Part shown: positions 10,401 through 19,524 of the stretch, one piece after another
Layout of the letters: the number at the start of each line of letters is the position of its first letter
Position numbering within the stretch: position 1 is the first letter of the stretch
From: an uncultured cyanobacterium
GTDB taxonomy: Bacteria > Cyanobacteriota > Cyanobacteriia > PCC-6307 > Cyanobiaceae
DNA: 64,000 nt
NCBI GenBank assembly: GCA_903858015.1
Contig: CAIOGZ010000012.1
Location: forward strand, 85,286 to 149,285
Direction of reading: 5' to 3'
Translations under genes and position numbers: made by a program
Notes under the pieces: generated by a model
What the model was told of the DNA's origin: nothing
Database searches by the model: none
What the model saw: the letters and a program-made list of their open reading frames with translations, nothing else

Positions 10401-10802
10401 AATGGTAAGGTTGACTCAGGAAATGTAAGGCTCCAAGCCACCGCTAATGACCAAATTTCAGTAGCCGCAGCGGCTACTTATACCGACATGCCACAAATGA
10501 CTGTCACCACAGCAATTGACGGGCCAGTCCTTGTCCTATTCAAGGCTGGTGGAGTGCAAGTATCACCTACGAACGCTAATCAGTCCGCTAAATTCCGCCT
10601 CTTGATTGACGGGACAGAAAGAGCTTATACGATGCATGAGTTTCAAACGGGTGGCTTCAATTTACGGGATGTTAGTCTTATGTATATGGGCGACATTGCC
10701 GCTGGTACCCATGTATTTAAAGTCCAATGGTTGACTGGATCTGGAACACTGACAGCCTGCTGGTACAACGACACAAGATCGCTATTCGTGATAAGATTAT
10801 AA
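7407..10802 (+). CDS. eCIS tail fibre 2, paralogue with different tip
   Basis: This 1131-residue protein is a paralogue of the preceding fibre. Its first 120 residues (KPRFVRNAIPAEVDFADLI and the following LRFYEDASATGWAWQIQL) closely match fibre 1, and the shaft uses the same TATGATNLAAL and NVGIGTTSP repeats. It also has blocks absent from fibre 1, twice reading IDFIDTD then NDWSI and YTDLVLDGAG. The C-terminal 130 residues have no collar domain. They look like a single beta-sandwich (QISVAAAATYTDMPQM ... ALFVIRL-like end), reminiscent of the jelly-roll tips of some phage fibres; this is by pattern only. The two genes therefore give one particle, or two particle types, alternative receptor-binding tips on a shared anchor. 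Confidence 0.83.
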   Translation: MPSYSTKNRQALKPRFVRNAIPAEVDFADLINASLIQADDGIFKLPDEPLSVVGKTNTPPVLRFYEDASATGWAWQIQLSADSKAGLALASGNNQTRLFLDASTGNVGIGTTSPTAKLQVVGSLAVTGATSIAALATTGTISMSTDAFYLDSSTKNIGIGTITPTVKLQVAGAASVDSLTVTGPTSLAALTASGATNLAALTASGNIVMSTDGFFLNSTSKNIGIGTAAPGAKLHILEATGSAASANAGSLLIDHADSGGASSIVFRSKGNAGSDHAYLEYKERNPDIANNVESGLLTLGIQNDADDHIALIPSGNVGIGTKVPTSKLHVAGTLGVTGATNLAALTVTGSTNLAALTATGTTNLAALSATGATNLAALTATGATNLAALATSGNIAMSSDAFYLNNSNKNIGLGTTTPGAKLHILETIGTAAAAGAGSLRVDHNDIGGASSILFGSRGDGSDFAYLEYKEKNPDITNDLQAGLLTLSIQNDPNDHIALMPSGNVGIGTKTPGAKLTVQGGIQTTESITLAANKEIVFTDNGQIKSSDNSHRLLFRRTDNIMELREWGDIYFSPGSSAGEETAKMVVLGSGNVGIGTKTSGTKLTIAGAWSAGKDPASGMTHGGQLTIKSNGPQIDFIDTDNNHNDWSINVGDNKMYFVRQPWQYTDLVLDGAGNVGIGTDSPTAKLQVAGTLAVTGGTSLVALTATGATNLAALTATGATSLASLTTSGNAGIGTTTIPTTAKLYIFEPTGTAATPNAGSLMIDHNNDGGTSSIVFRSKGNAGSDYAYLEYRERNPQIANNTESGLLTLGIENDADDHIALMPSGNVGIGTSLPTSKLHVQGSLGVTGGTNLFALTATGATNLAALTATGPTSLAALATSGNITMSTDAFYLDSSTKNIGIGTTSPGTKLTIAGVYGPKDSASGMLNGGQLTLKSWAPQIDFIDTDHNDWSIHVNSNKMYFIRQPWEYTDLVLDGAGKVGIGTDDPAAKLHVAGDLKVNGKVDSGNVRLQATANDQISVAAAATYTDMPQMTVTTAIDGPVLVLFKAGGVQVSPTNANQSAKFRLLIDGTERAYTMHEFQTGGFNLRDVSLMYMGDIAAGTHVFKVQWLTGSGTLTACWYNDTRSLFVIRL
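7760..10050 (+). repeat. 33-bp repeats encoding the fibre 2 shaft
   Basis: Imperfect 33-bp units of the TATGATNLAAL type cluster at about 7775-7830, 7930-8020, 8410-8580, 9480-9590 and 9940-10050. They share many near-identical stretches with the first fibre gene. Confidence 0.8.
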
Positions 10803-10809
10803 TCAAAGG

Positions 10810-10830
10810 CTGAAAAACTTTCCTTTTCAG
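10810..10830 (+). other. Small hairpin after fibre 2
   Basis: CTGAAAA and TTTTCAG form a 7-bp stem around a 7-nt loop just after the fibre 2 stop. There is no T tract behind it, so it is a weak terminator or processing site at best. Confidence 0.25.
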
Positions 10831-10955
10831 TAAACTGCTATGCACGAATTTTGCAACACCTGTCCCGCCCTTTGCCCGGGATTCTACCACTCCTTATCAA
10901 CGTTCTTTCATGCAAGCGTTGTATCGCACTCTGTTCCTATCTTGATTGAGGATTA

Positions 10956-13900
10956 ATGATGCTTGCCCCTTCGATCAGCCTTGATCCCAACCCCCATCCC
11001 GCCCTCAGCTACGCCGGGTTGCGGGCTGAGGCGCTGGAGTTGCTGGGGCGCCTCTGCGGCGACCAGTGGAGTGATTTCAACAGCCACGATCCCGGCATCA
11101 CGATCCTCGAGCAGCTCTGTTTTGCGCTCACCGAACTGGCCTATCGGGCCAACTTCCCGATCGAGGATCTGCTGGCCAGCGCCGGCCCCGAAGGGCAACC
11201 GCAGCCCGACTGGCAACCGGGTCCAGAGCTGATCCTGGGCGGCGATCCGGTCAGCAAAGAGGATTTGATCGCCCTGCTGCGCTCGCTGGGGGCCGAGGTG
11301 GTGCTGGTGGAGGCCGTGGCCCAAGCTGCGCTGCCGCTTTATTTCCGCCCCCGGCAGGCTGGCTATGGCGACATCAATCTGGTGCCCAGCGCCGCTTGCC
11401 TGGATCAAACCAGCATCACCCCCAAGGGCGTGCTGCGCATCGCCGCCCAGCTGGGCTCTGGCCAGCCGGGCTCCGGCCAGCCGGGCCAAGCCACCACTTT
11501 GGCGGATCTGGGCAGCCGGCTGCATGCTGCCCGCTTGCTGGGCCGCGATTTTGAGCTGGTGGCCCACAACCCGATGCTGGTGTTCGTGCAGGCCGACATC
11601 GAGGTGGAGCCCACGGGTGCCGCCGAGCCGCTGATGGCCGAGATTTGTGCTTGCCTCAACAGCGTGATTAGCGCTAGCGCCAGCGCCGCCAGCAGCCACG
11701 GCCTGCGCAGCGCCGACCTGATCAACGCCCTCAAACCGCTGCCGCAGGTGAGGCAGGTGCGGGCGCTGAAACTGGCCGAAGGCGCCAACGGCCCCTTCCA
11801 GCCCTGGCACCTGGCCCTGAAGCAGGGCGGCGCCCGCTTGGATCCCAATTCCGCCATCTCCCTGCTGCACCGCGGCCTGCCCCTGGACTGCCAAGCGATC
11901 AACAGCAGCGGCAGCACTGCAGCGGCGAGCGACGCAGCGGCGCCGACGGCCACCAGCAACCGGCTAGCCGTTTCCAGCGGACGGCAACGGCAACTAACGG
12001 GCACCGGCTCGCTGGCCAACCAGCTGCCGGCCGTCTATGGCGTGGGGCCTGCGGGCCTACCCGCCGCGGCCAGCGCCGAACGCCGCGAGCAGGCTCGCCA
12101 ACTGCAGACCTACCTAAGCCTTTTCGAGCAACTGCTAGCGGACAGCCAAACCCAGCTGGCCCTAGCCCCCAGCCTGCTCGCCCCGTTGGCGGACGGCGCT
12201 GCACCTGGGGACGATCCCAACCGGCCCGCCCTGCTGGCCCACCTGCTCAGCCGCTTCGGCGAGCAACTCGGCATCTACCAACAGCTCCCTGGTCCCGCCC
12301 AGCCCGACACCGCCGCGCTACAGACCGATCGCTCCGCCTTCCTGCGCCGCATCGTGCCCCTCAGCGGCGGCCGTGGCTCCGGGCCCAACCAGCTACAGCC
12401 CGATGCCGCGGCCGCCACCGTCAGCGAAGCGGCCCAGGGCAGCTTTGCCGAGCGCCTGCGCCGCAAGCTCGGCCTGCCCCTCGCCGCCAACGGCACCCCG
12501 CCGCTGCTGGTGATCGAACACCTGCTATTGCGCCCTCTGCCAGACGACATCAGCCAGCAGGTGGTGGAAGGGGAGGATCCGATCCCCTTCCTCTCGGATG
12601 TGGCCCAGAGCGATCCCTGGAGCCACCGGGTGAGCATCGTGATCAACGAAGGCCCCCTAGTGAGCTACACCAAGGAGCCAAACTCCCCCTTCGAGCTGTT
12701 CGTGGCCCGCAGTCTGCGCGAGGAGCTGCCCGCCCACCTGAGCGCCACCCTGTGGTGGTTTTCCGATCAGCCCAGCGATCAGGGCAGGGGCGATTGGAGC
12801 CAGTTACTCGCTGCTTGGTGCAGCTTTCGCCGCGATCTAGCGCTCTATCGCCAAGACACGATCGCCGGCGGCTCCCCCCGGAATCCGCTCACGACTTTGC
12901 GCCTGCGCGACAGCCGCGATCGGTTGATCAATTGGTTGGGGTTGGGCCTGCCCTGGCCCCTGCGCAACCTCCCCTTGCCCACGCTGCAAAAGGCGATCTC
13001 GGGTAAACCAGCCACGATCAATTTGGACTTTAGCCAGAAAGGGGTGCGCTATCAATTGATCAACGCCGCCAGCGGCGAAGCGATCGGGCAGCCTGTTGAT
13101 GGTACGGGTGCAGCCCTAGCACTCACCACGCCGGCGATCACCCAAGACCAGCGGCTCAGGGTTCAGGCCAGCCTGCTGCAGCTGCCCAGCTCACCGCCCC
13201 AGCCCGCTGCGCCCCTGCCCGCCGCGCCGATGCCCGCCGCGATTGCAACCACCTCCACCGGCCGCCAGATCAGCACCCTGCTGGCTGGCGACATCCAGGT
13301 TGTGGAAGGCTGTGATCCGGATGTGCCATCAAGACTGCTGCTCAATGACCAGGGCCAGGATCTGCCCCTGCTCCATCCCGAAGGCTCGGCCCGCATCGCT
13401 GATTACGGCCAAACGATCCGGGTGCGGCTGGACAACAGCCAGGAAGGGGTGAAATACGAACTGATCAATAACGCTGAGCGGGCTAAACAATTCAGTGCCC
13501 AAACCGTGCTCAGCCCAGCGGTGATCGGCACCTCCGGCGCGATCACCTTGGTGGCCAATCAAACCGCCCGCGAAGACCTGGACCTGGCGGTGCGGGCCAG
13601 CATCAAGAAATCAGCCAGTACAACTGGCCAACCAAGCAGCAGCGCGGCAGCAGCCAGCCTCACCGACGAAACCGTGCTCAACAGTGTGCTGGCGCTGCGG
13701 GTGCGGGCCAATCCCCAGCTGGCGCTCGTGGTGAGCACACCGGTGGTGAATTGGCAGGGGGTGGCAAGCGTGGTGATCGGCGCTGACGCCAGCCAAACCC
13801 CGGCGGCGCCCGGCAGCCAAACCAGCGTCGACTACCTGCTGCGCACCCGGCCACTGAGCAACTCCGATTGGCTGTTTGATGCGGCGGCGCTGCCACCGGG

Positions 13901-14534
13901 GGCGATCGACGTGCTCGATGGCAGCCGCACCATTCGCGTCCAACAGCCCGCGATGGCGAGCGCCACGGATCTCGCCACGATGACGCTGCAACCCAGCGGC
14001 GCCCGCGGCGGCGGCGGCAGGCTCACCGTGAGCCTCAGCGGTGTGGTCAACGACCTGCTGGTGTCGGCGGTAGCCCGCAAAACGCACCGCCTCAACCCGT
14101 TGGGCCATCCCTCCGACACAACCCAAACCACCGACGTGCCCCTGCCACCGATCAAGGCCTTGGTGGTACGGCCCGATGCCAGCCGCCAGCTGATCCTGCG
14201 GCAGCAGGGAAGTACCAATGTCTGGTCCCTGGAGGGCGGCCAGCCTGGCGTGACCTATACGGTGTTCCCGGCCTCCGGCAGCAACGCCGGCACCGCTTTG
14301 GCCGCCCCGCTCTACGTGCATCAACCCCAAGCCGCCACCGTTGCGGGGCGGGGCATCCACACCCTGCGGGTGGGCCGCGACAATGTGGTGGCGAGCGCCT
14401 CTGTGGTGCCGCCGAGCGCCGCGTTCGCAACCAGCCCCGCGACGCTGCCGCTTTCCGTTAAGGCCCGTCGGGTGCTGTCCGGGGTGGAGACCACGATGGC
14501 GCTCAGTCCCAGCGTGATTCCGGCGGCACCTTGA
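10956..14534 (+). CDS. eCIS baseplate protein, second large subunit
   Basis: This 1192-residue protein starts at an ATG-ATG pair. The N-terminal segment has the hallmark of eCIS baseplate proteins: WSDFNSHDPGITILEQLCFA followed by LTELAYR at about residues 38-63. The middle (residues 350-560) is rich in short helical segments. From about residue 680 on there are at least three repeated beta-rich modules, recognisable by GVRYQLIN, GVKYELIN and GVTYTVFP, each followed by a short A(S/V)-type strand. They suggest Ig-like or carbohydrate-binding-like decoration. The gene follows the fibres and overlaps the tape-measure gene by 4 bp, so the two are probably translationally coupled. Afp12-type is the likely role; the terminal modules are not something I can name. 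Confidence 0.75.
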   Translation: MMLAPSISLDPNPHPALSYAGLRAEALELLGRLCGDQWSDFNSHDPGITILEQLCFALTELAYRANFPIEDLLASAGPEGQPQPDWQPGPELILGGDPVSKEDLIALLRSLGAEVVLVEAVAQAALPLYFRPRQAGYGDINLVPSAACLDQTSITPKGVLRIAAQLGSGQPGSGQPGQATTLADLGSRLHAARLLGRDFELVAHNPMLVFVQADIEVEPTGAAEPLMAEICACLNSVISASASAASSHGLRSADLINALKPLPQVRQVRALKLAEGANGPFQPWHLALKQGGARLDPNSAISLLHRGLPLDCQAINSSGSTAAASDAAAPTATSNRLAVSSGRQRQLTGTGSLANQLPAVYGVGPAGLPAAASAERREQARQLQTYLSLFEQLLADSQTQLALAPSLLAPLADGAAPGDDPNRPALLAHLLSRFGEQLGIYQQLPGPAQPDTAALQTDRSAFLRRIVPLSGGRGSGPNQLQPDAAAATVSEAAQGSFAERLRRKLGLPLAANGTPPLLVIEHLLLRPLPDDISQQVVEGEDPIPFLSDVAQSDPWSHRVSIVINEGPLVSYTKEPNSPFELFVARSLREELPAHLSATLWWFSDQPSDQGRGDWSQLLAAWCSFRRDLALYRQDTIAGGSPRNPLTTLRLRDSRDRLINWLGLGLPWPLRNLPLPTLQKAISGKPATINLDFSQKGVRYQLINAASGEAIGQPVDGTGAALALTTPAITQDQRLRVQASLLQLPSSPPQPAAPLPAAPMPAAIATTSTGRQISTLLAGDIQVVEGCDPDVPSRLLLNDQGQDLPLLHPEGSARIADYGQTIRVRLDNSQEGVKYELINNAERAKQFSAQTVLSPAVIGTSGAITLVANQTAREDLDLAVRASIKKSASTTGQPSSSAAAASLTDETVLNSVLALRVRANPQLALVVSTPVVNWQGVASVVIGADASQTPAAPGSQTSVDYLLRTRPLSNSDWLFDAAALPPGAIDVLDGSRTIRVQQPAMASATDLATMTLQPSGARGGGGRLTVSLSGVVNDLLVSAVARKTHRLNPLGHPSDTTQTTDVPLPPIKALVVRPDASRQLILRQQGSTNVWSLEGGQPGVTYTVFPASGSNAGTALAAPLYVHQPQAATVAGRGIHTLRVGRDNVVASASVVPPSAAFATSPATLPLSVKARRVLSGVETTMALSPSVIPAAP

Positions 14535-17500
14535 GCGTGGAGCCGTTGCAGCCAGGTGACCCCCCAGCCCAGCCCAGCCATCGCCTGCATCGGCTGGAGC
14601 TGGAGGTGAGCTGCAGCGAGGAGCCCCTGGCCCGCAAGCTGTTGGATCGGCTCAGCCGCCTCCACCAGAGCGAACTGGAGGGCCGGCTCGAGCGGGTGTT
14701 CAGCGAACTCAGCCCGCCCGGTCGGTGGGACCGGCTGGATCGCTTGGAGCTCGACCTGGGCACAATCGGGGCCGACGACCTCGAACAGCAGCTGCCGCGG
14801 CTGCTGGAGGCGGCCCTGCGCCGGGCCCTGGCCGGCCGGTTGCCGCCCCCCCTCGCGCCCGCCCCCGCCGCGCCCGCCGCCGCGCTCTCGCCCGCCGCCA
14901 ACGCTCAGCCCGATCGCCGCCAGCGCGACCTGGAGCTGCTGGCCCAGTTCAGCGCCACGGGCACCCTGCCCTGGTGGGCGCCGCGCCACGATCCCAAGCT
15001 GGTGCAAGGCGCGATCAGCCGCGCCCTGGACCAGCCCGCCGCCGCCCTGGCCCCCCTGCTGCGCCAGCTGGCCGCCGATGGCACGGCGCTGCAGCGCCTG
15101 CTGGCCGCCGCCAGCCCCGAGCAAAAAAATCTGTTGGCGGCGGCGGTGGCGGCGGCTGTAACAGGGCAAGAGCCAGGAGCGGGGGCAGGGGAGGTAACTG
15201 GGGAGCCAACAGAGGGCAACGCCCCCGAGCCCGCCGCCGAAGCCGCCGCCGAGCCTCCTGTCGAGGCCCGAGACAGCAGCGCTGCTGCCAAGGCACCAGC
15301 TGAAACCACTGCCTCCGAGGCACCGGCTGAACCCCCTGCCGCCACCCAAGCCAGCAGCCCGCCCCAGTTCAGCCCTGCCGCTCAAGCCACCAACCAGCCC
15401 AGCAGCAACGCCTTGCAGCGCCTCGCCATTTACGCCACCACAGGCCGCTGGCCGGCCAACCCCGCCCAAGACCCCACCCCCCACCAGCTCGCCGCTGGCC
15501 CCGAGCAAGCTCTGGAGGCCGCCCAGCTAGAGGCCGCCCAGCTGCAGGCCCCCGAGCTGGCGGCTTCCCGGCTGCAGGCTCCCCAACCCCAGGACCTGCA
15601 GGCCGCCATCGGCGAGGCTCTGGCCCTACCAGCCGCCGCCTTGGCCCCGCTGCTGCGCCTGCTGGCCGCCGATGGCACGGCCCTGCGGCGCCTGCTGGCC
15701 GCCGCCAGCCCCCAGCAAAAAAACCTGTTGGCGGCGGCGGTGGCGGTGGCGGCGGCAGTAACAGGAGAGGTGACAGCTGCGGGGACAGCGGCGGTGACAG
15801 CGGGCGAGCCAGCCGCCACCCAAGCCGCCGGCGGGCCCCTCGTGGAGAGCAGAGTCACCAGCCCTGCAGCCCAGGCCCCAACCGAAACCGCTGCAGCCGA
15901 GGCGCTGGCCGAAAGCCCTGCTGCCGAGGCCCTAACCGAAAGCGCTGCTGCCGAGGCGCCAGCTGAAATCGCTGACCTCCCTGCCGCACCAGCCACCAAC
16001 CAGCCCGGCCGCAACGCCTTGCAGCGCCTCGCCATTTACGCCACCACCGGCCGCTGGCCGGCCAACGACGTCCAAGGCCCCACCCCCCAGCTCCCCGCTC
16101 GTGCCGACCAAGCCCTGGAGGGCCCCCAGCTGGAGGCTCCTCTCCAGGAGGCTGCCCAGCTGGAGGTTCCTCTTCTGCAGGCCGCCCAAGCCCAGGCCCT
16201 GCAGGCCGCGATCGGCGAAGCCCTGGCCCTGCCCGCCGCCACCTTGGCCCCGCTGATGCGCCTGTTGGCCGCCAATGCCACGGCCCTGCGGCGCCTGCTG
16301 ACCGCCGCCAGCCCCCAGCAAAAACCTCTGTTGGCGGCGGCTGTAGCGGCGGCGGTGACAGGGGGGGTCGCTGGGGAGGTGACTGGGGAGCTAACCGAGG
16401 GCGGTGATCCAGGTGCTGAGAAAGAAATTCACACAGCTGCTGAAGCAACCCTTGAAACAGCGCTCGAAGCCGCCACCGAGCCTCCTGTCGAAACCAGAGC
16501 CACCACCGCTGCCGCCAAGGGCGTGGTCGAAAGCGCTGCGACGCAGGCACCCAGCGAAACCGCTGCAGCCGAGGCATCGGCTGCAGCAGCGGCTGAAGAA
16601 GCATCGGCTGAAAGAGCTGCAGCCCAGGCGCCAGTTGTTACCTCTAGTTCCGAGGCGCCGGCTGAAAGCGTTGCCGCTGAGGCGCCACCTGAAGCGGCTG
16701 CAGCCCAAGCATCGGCTGAAACTGCTGCAACCCAGGAACCGGCTCAAACCGCTGCAGCCCAGGCGCCAGCTGAAACCGCTCCGCCGAAGGAACCAGCTCA
16801 AACCGCTGCCGTCGAGGCGCCGGCTGAACCAGCTGAAACCACTGCCGCCCCTGAAGCCCCCACCCCGCCACAGCTCAGCCCTGCCGCACCAGCCACCACC
16901 CAGCCCTCCCCCAGCACCTTGCAGCGCCTCGCCGTTTACGCCACCACAGGCCGCTGGCCGGCCACAGGCGCCCAAGGCCCCACCCCCCAGCTCCCCGCCC
17001 GCCCCAACCAAGCCCTGGAGGCCCCCCGGCTGCAGGGCCCCCAGCCTGAGGCTGCCCAGCCGGTGGCTGCCCAGCTGGAGGCTCCCCAACCCCAGCTCCT
17101 GCAGGCCGCCATCGGCGAGGCCCTGGCCCTACCCGCCGCCGCCCTGGCACCCCTGCTGCGCCTGTTGGCCGCCGATGCCACCGCCCTGCGGCGTCTGCTG
17201 GCCGCCGCCAGCCCCCAACAACAACCCCAGTTGGCAGCGGCGGTGGCGGCGGCCGTGACAGCCCCACCATCGCTGGCCGGCAGTGGCGCAGCGGCGCCGG
17301 CAGAGCCCACGCTGGAGGCCAGCGCTGGGGCGGTACCCAGCGCGCCCCTGCCGTTGGCCGTGCAACTGCCGAAGGCCGTCCGCTTGCCCGCAACCACCCC
17401 GCTCCCGAAGCGAGGCCCCCTGCCCCCACCAGCGGCCGTGCCGGCAGAGGCCCTGCCACCAGAGGTCCTGCCGCCAGACCCCGCAACCAAAACCAGCCTC

Positions 17501-18004
17501 GACGACGACCTCAGCCTGGATGGCGCCGGCCTAGTGCTGCTGTGGCCATTTTTTGAACCGTTGTTCCGCCAACTGGAGCTGATCAACAGCGAGCGGCAGT
17601 TCGCTGGCGAGGTCCAGCAGATGCGGGCGATGGCGCTGCTCGGCTATCTGGTCGATGGCGATCCGGATCCACCCGAATGGCGACTCACCTTGGCGAAGCT
17701 GCTCTGCGGCGCCGGCCCGGCGGCCCCCTATGGGCTGGACTCCCCCCTCAGCGAGGCCGAACAAGGCGAGGCCGAGCGCCTGCTGCAGGCGGTGCTTGGC
17801 TATGCCGAAGGGCGGCTGGGCGAGGATGGCGCGGCGCTGCGGCAGGGATTCCTGCAACGACCCGCCGTCCTCTCGGCCCGCCCCGGGGCCTGGGTGCTGC
17901 AGGTGGAGCGCCGCCCCGGTGATGGGCCGCTCGAGCAGCTGCCCTGGAGCAGCAGCTGGATCCGGCTGGCCTGGATGGAGCAACTGCTGCAGGTGACCTG
18001 GTGA
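14531..18004 (+). CDS. CIS tape-measure protein with amplified repeats
   Basis: This 1157-residue protein starts at TTG 14531 inside the previous stop (a GTG at 14537 is possible). The first 90 residues, HRLHRLELEVSCSEEPLAR onward with RLDRLELDLGTI, match the N-terminal pattern of contractile injection system tape-measure proteins. Residues 130-210 carry the family's ATGTLPWW element followed by a helical block (ALAPLLRQLAADGTALQRLL). That block is repeated four times. The last three copies start NALQRLAIYATTGRWPA, and the copies are separated by Ala/Glu/Pro linkers such as EAPAETAAAEA. The C-terminal 190 residues, from LVLLWPFFEPLFRQLELI, form a conserved-looking helical domain. It is thought to set or guide particle length. 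The linkers are extremely GC-rich and repetitive, so copy number may vary between strains. Confidence 0.85.
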   Translation: MSVEPLQPGDPPAQPSHRLHRLELEVSCSEEPLARKLLDRLSRLHQSELEGRLERVFSELSPPGRWDRLDRLELDLGTIGADDLEQQLPRLLEAALRRALAGRLPPPLAPAPAAPAAALSPAANAQPDRRQRDLELLAQFSATGTLPWWAPRHDPKLVQGAISRALDQPAAALAPLLRQLAADGTALQRLLAAASPEQKNLLAAAVAAAVTGQEPGAGAGEVTGEPTEGNAPEPAAEAAAEPPVEARDSSAAAKAPAETTASEAPAEPPAATQASSPPQFSPAAQATNQPSSNALQRLAIYATTGRWPANPAQDPTPHQLAAGPEQALEAAQLEAAQLQAPELAASRLQAPQPQDLQAAIGEALALPAAALAPLLRLLAADGTALRRLLAAASPQQKNLLAAAVAVAAAVTGEVTAAGTAAVTAGEPAATQAAGGPLVESRVTSPAAQAPTETAAAEALAESPAAEALTESAAAEAPAEIADLPAAPATNQPGRNALQRLAIYATTGRWPANDVQGPTPQLPARADQALEGPQLEAPLQEAAQLEVPLLQAAQAQALQAAIGEALALPAATLAPLMRLLAANATALRRLLTAASPQQKPLLAAAVAAAVTGGVAGEVTGELTEGGDPGAEKEIHTAAEATLETALEAATEPPVETRATTAAAKGVVESAATQAPSETAAAEASAAAAAEEASAERAAAQAPVVTSSSEAPAESVAAEAPPEAAAAQASAETAATQEPAQTAAAQAPAETAPPKEPAQTAAVEAPAEPAETTAAPEAPTPPQLSPAAPATTQPSPSTLQRLAVYATTGRWPATGAQGPTPQLPARPNQALEAPRLQGPQPEAAQPVAAQLEAPQPQLLQAAIGEALALPAAALAPLLRLLAADATALRRLLAAASPQQQPQLAAAVAAAVTAPPSLAGSGAAAPAEPTLEASAGAVPSAPLPLAVQLPKAVRLPATTPLPKRGPLPPPAAVPAEALPPEVLPPDPATKTSLDDDLSLDGAGLVLLWPFFEPLFRQLELINSERQFAGEVQQMRAMALLGYLVDGDPDPPEWRLTLAKLLCGAGPAAPYGLDSPLSEAEQGEAERLLQAVLGYAEGRLGEDGAALRQGFLQRPAVLSARPGAWVLQVERRPGDGPLEQLPWSSSWIRLAWMEQLLQVTW

Positions 18005-19362
18005 TGGCGAACGATTGGCTGAGAGCAGCGCAAGCCGCCAGCGCCGACCTGGAGCGCGAGCTCGACTGGCTGGCGGCCCTGGTGCAAGTGCGGGTGGAGC
18101 GGCTGATCGCCCCGGATGCGGCACCGCTCGCGATTCCGGAGCCGCCCCCGCTGCCCGCCACCGCCGGCGCCAATGCCAACGACGCCACCAGCCCCTGGGC
18201 CCAGCTGGTGGCAGAGCTGGACGCTGAACCGCTGGCCCGCCTCGCCCTGGCCCTGCTGCTGGCGGCCCAGCTGCGGCCCCATGCCCTCGATGCCCTGCAG
18301 CTGCGGAACCCCCATCTGGAGCGGCGGTTTAGCGAATGCGGCGGCCTGGTGCGGGAAACGGGCTTTGAACCCACCGGCGACACCCTGGCCCTGCTGGCCG
18401 ATGGCGGCCAGGTGGCGGGCCGGCTGGCGGTGCTGCGGCTGCTGGCGGAGGAGGGGCCGCTGCGGCGGCTGGGGTTGCTGGCGCCGCAGGAAGGCGATGC
18501 GCCGCTCAAACGGGGGCTGAGGCTGGCGGGGGCCTGGCTGGAGTGGATCGCCGGCGCCGGCCCGCGGCCCAGCGATGAACTGGCGGGAACCACGGCGCGG
18601 CGGCTTGAAACGGCGATGGGCTGGAACGACCTGGTGCTGCCGGCGGGCACCCTGCGCCAACTGGAGGAGATCGAAACCTTCCTCGAACACCGGCCCACCC
18701 TGCTGGCCGAATGGGGCATGGCGAAGCGGCTGCGGCCGGGCTACCGCACCCTCTTCCATGGCCCGCCGGGTACCGGCAAAACGCTGACGGCAACGCTGCT
18801 GGGCAGAAGGCTGGGGCTGGAGGTGCGGCGGGTGGATCTCTCGCAGACGGTGTCGAAGTACATCGGCGAAACCGAAAAGAATCTTTCGGCCGTGATGGAT
18901 CGGGCCGAGCAACGCAACTGGCTGCTGCTGTTCGATGAGGCCGATGCCCTGTTTGGCAAGCGCAGCGAAAGCCAAAGTTCCCACGACCGCTATGCCAACC
19001 AAGAGGTGGCCTACCTACTGCAGCGGCTAGAGACCTTCGCTGGGGTGGTGATCCTGGCCACCAATTTACCCAACAACTTGGATGAGGCCTTCCTGCGCCG
19101 CTTCGAGAGCGTGGTGTATTTCCCGCTGCCGGGCCCCGAGCAGCGGCTAAGGCTGTGGCAAGAGGCCTTTTCGGAGCGGGCGCAGCTGGATGCCAACCTG
19201 GAGCTGATCGCCGAACGCCACGAAATCTCCGGCGGCCTGATCTTGAACGTGGTGCGGCAGGTGAGCCTGCAGGCAATCGCCAGCGGCGGCAGCACCATCC
19301 AGGAAGCAGACCTGCAGCGGGCGATTCGGCGCGAACTGGAGAAGGAAGGCAAGGGACTCTGA
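18004..19362 (+). CDS. eCIS AAA+ ATPase, Afp15-type
   Basis: The 452-residue protein starts at ATG 18004, overlapping the tape-measure stop; a GTG at 18001 would add one residue. The C-terminal half is a canonical AAA+ module: Walker A GPPGTGKT (about residue 257), Walker B LLLFDEADALFGKRSE, sensor region ILATNLPNNLDEAFLRRFE and an arginine-finger-like FLRRFES. The N-terminal half is helical and family-specific. ATPases of this kind close most eCIS operons and are needed for particle assembly or maturation in the Serratia Afp system. The overlap with the preceding gene shows it belongs to the same transcript. Confidence 0.92.
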   Translation: MANDWLRAAQAASADLERELDWLAALVQVRVERLIAPDAAPLAIPEPPPLPATAGANANDATSPWAQLVAELDAEPLARLALALLLAAQLRPHALDALQLRNPHLERRFSECGGLVRETGFEPTGDTLALLADGGQVAGRLAVLRLLAEEGPLRRLGLLAPQEGDAPLKRGLRLAGAWLEWIAGAGPRPSDELAGTTARRLETAMGWNDLVLPAGTLRQLEEIETFLEHRPTLLAEWGMAKRLRPGYRTLFHGPPGTGKTLTATLLGRRLGLEVRRVDLSQTVSKYIGETEKNLSAVMDRAEQRNWLLLFDEADALFGKRSESQSSHDRYANQEVAYLLQRLETFAGVVILATNLPNNLDEAFLRRFESVVYFPLPGPEQRLRLWQEAFSERAQLDANLELIAERHEISGGLILNVVRQVSLQAIASGGSTIQEADLQRAIRRELEKEGKGL

Positions 19363-19524
19363 GCCGCAAGCCCCCAAGTAAGCAACCCCAAAGGCAGCGC
19401 CGCCCAAGCCCAGGGCAGCCCTACAACAAACCATGAACAGCCTGGCCAAAGCAGCCGCGGCACTTGACGCCAGCAGGCCATCGATGCCAAACTACATGCC
19501 ATCTACAGCTATAGGACCAAGGGC

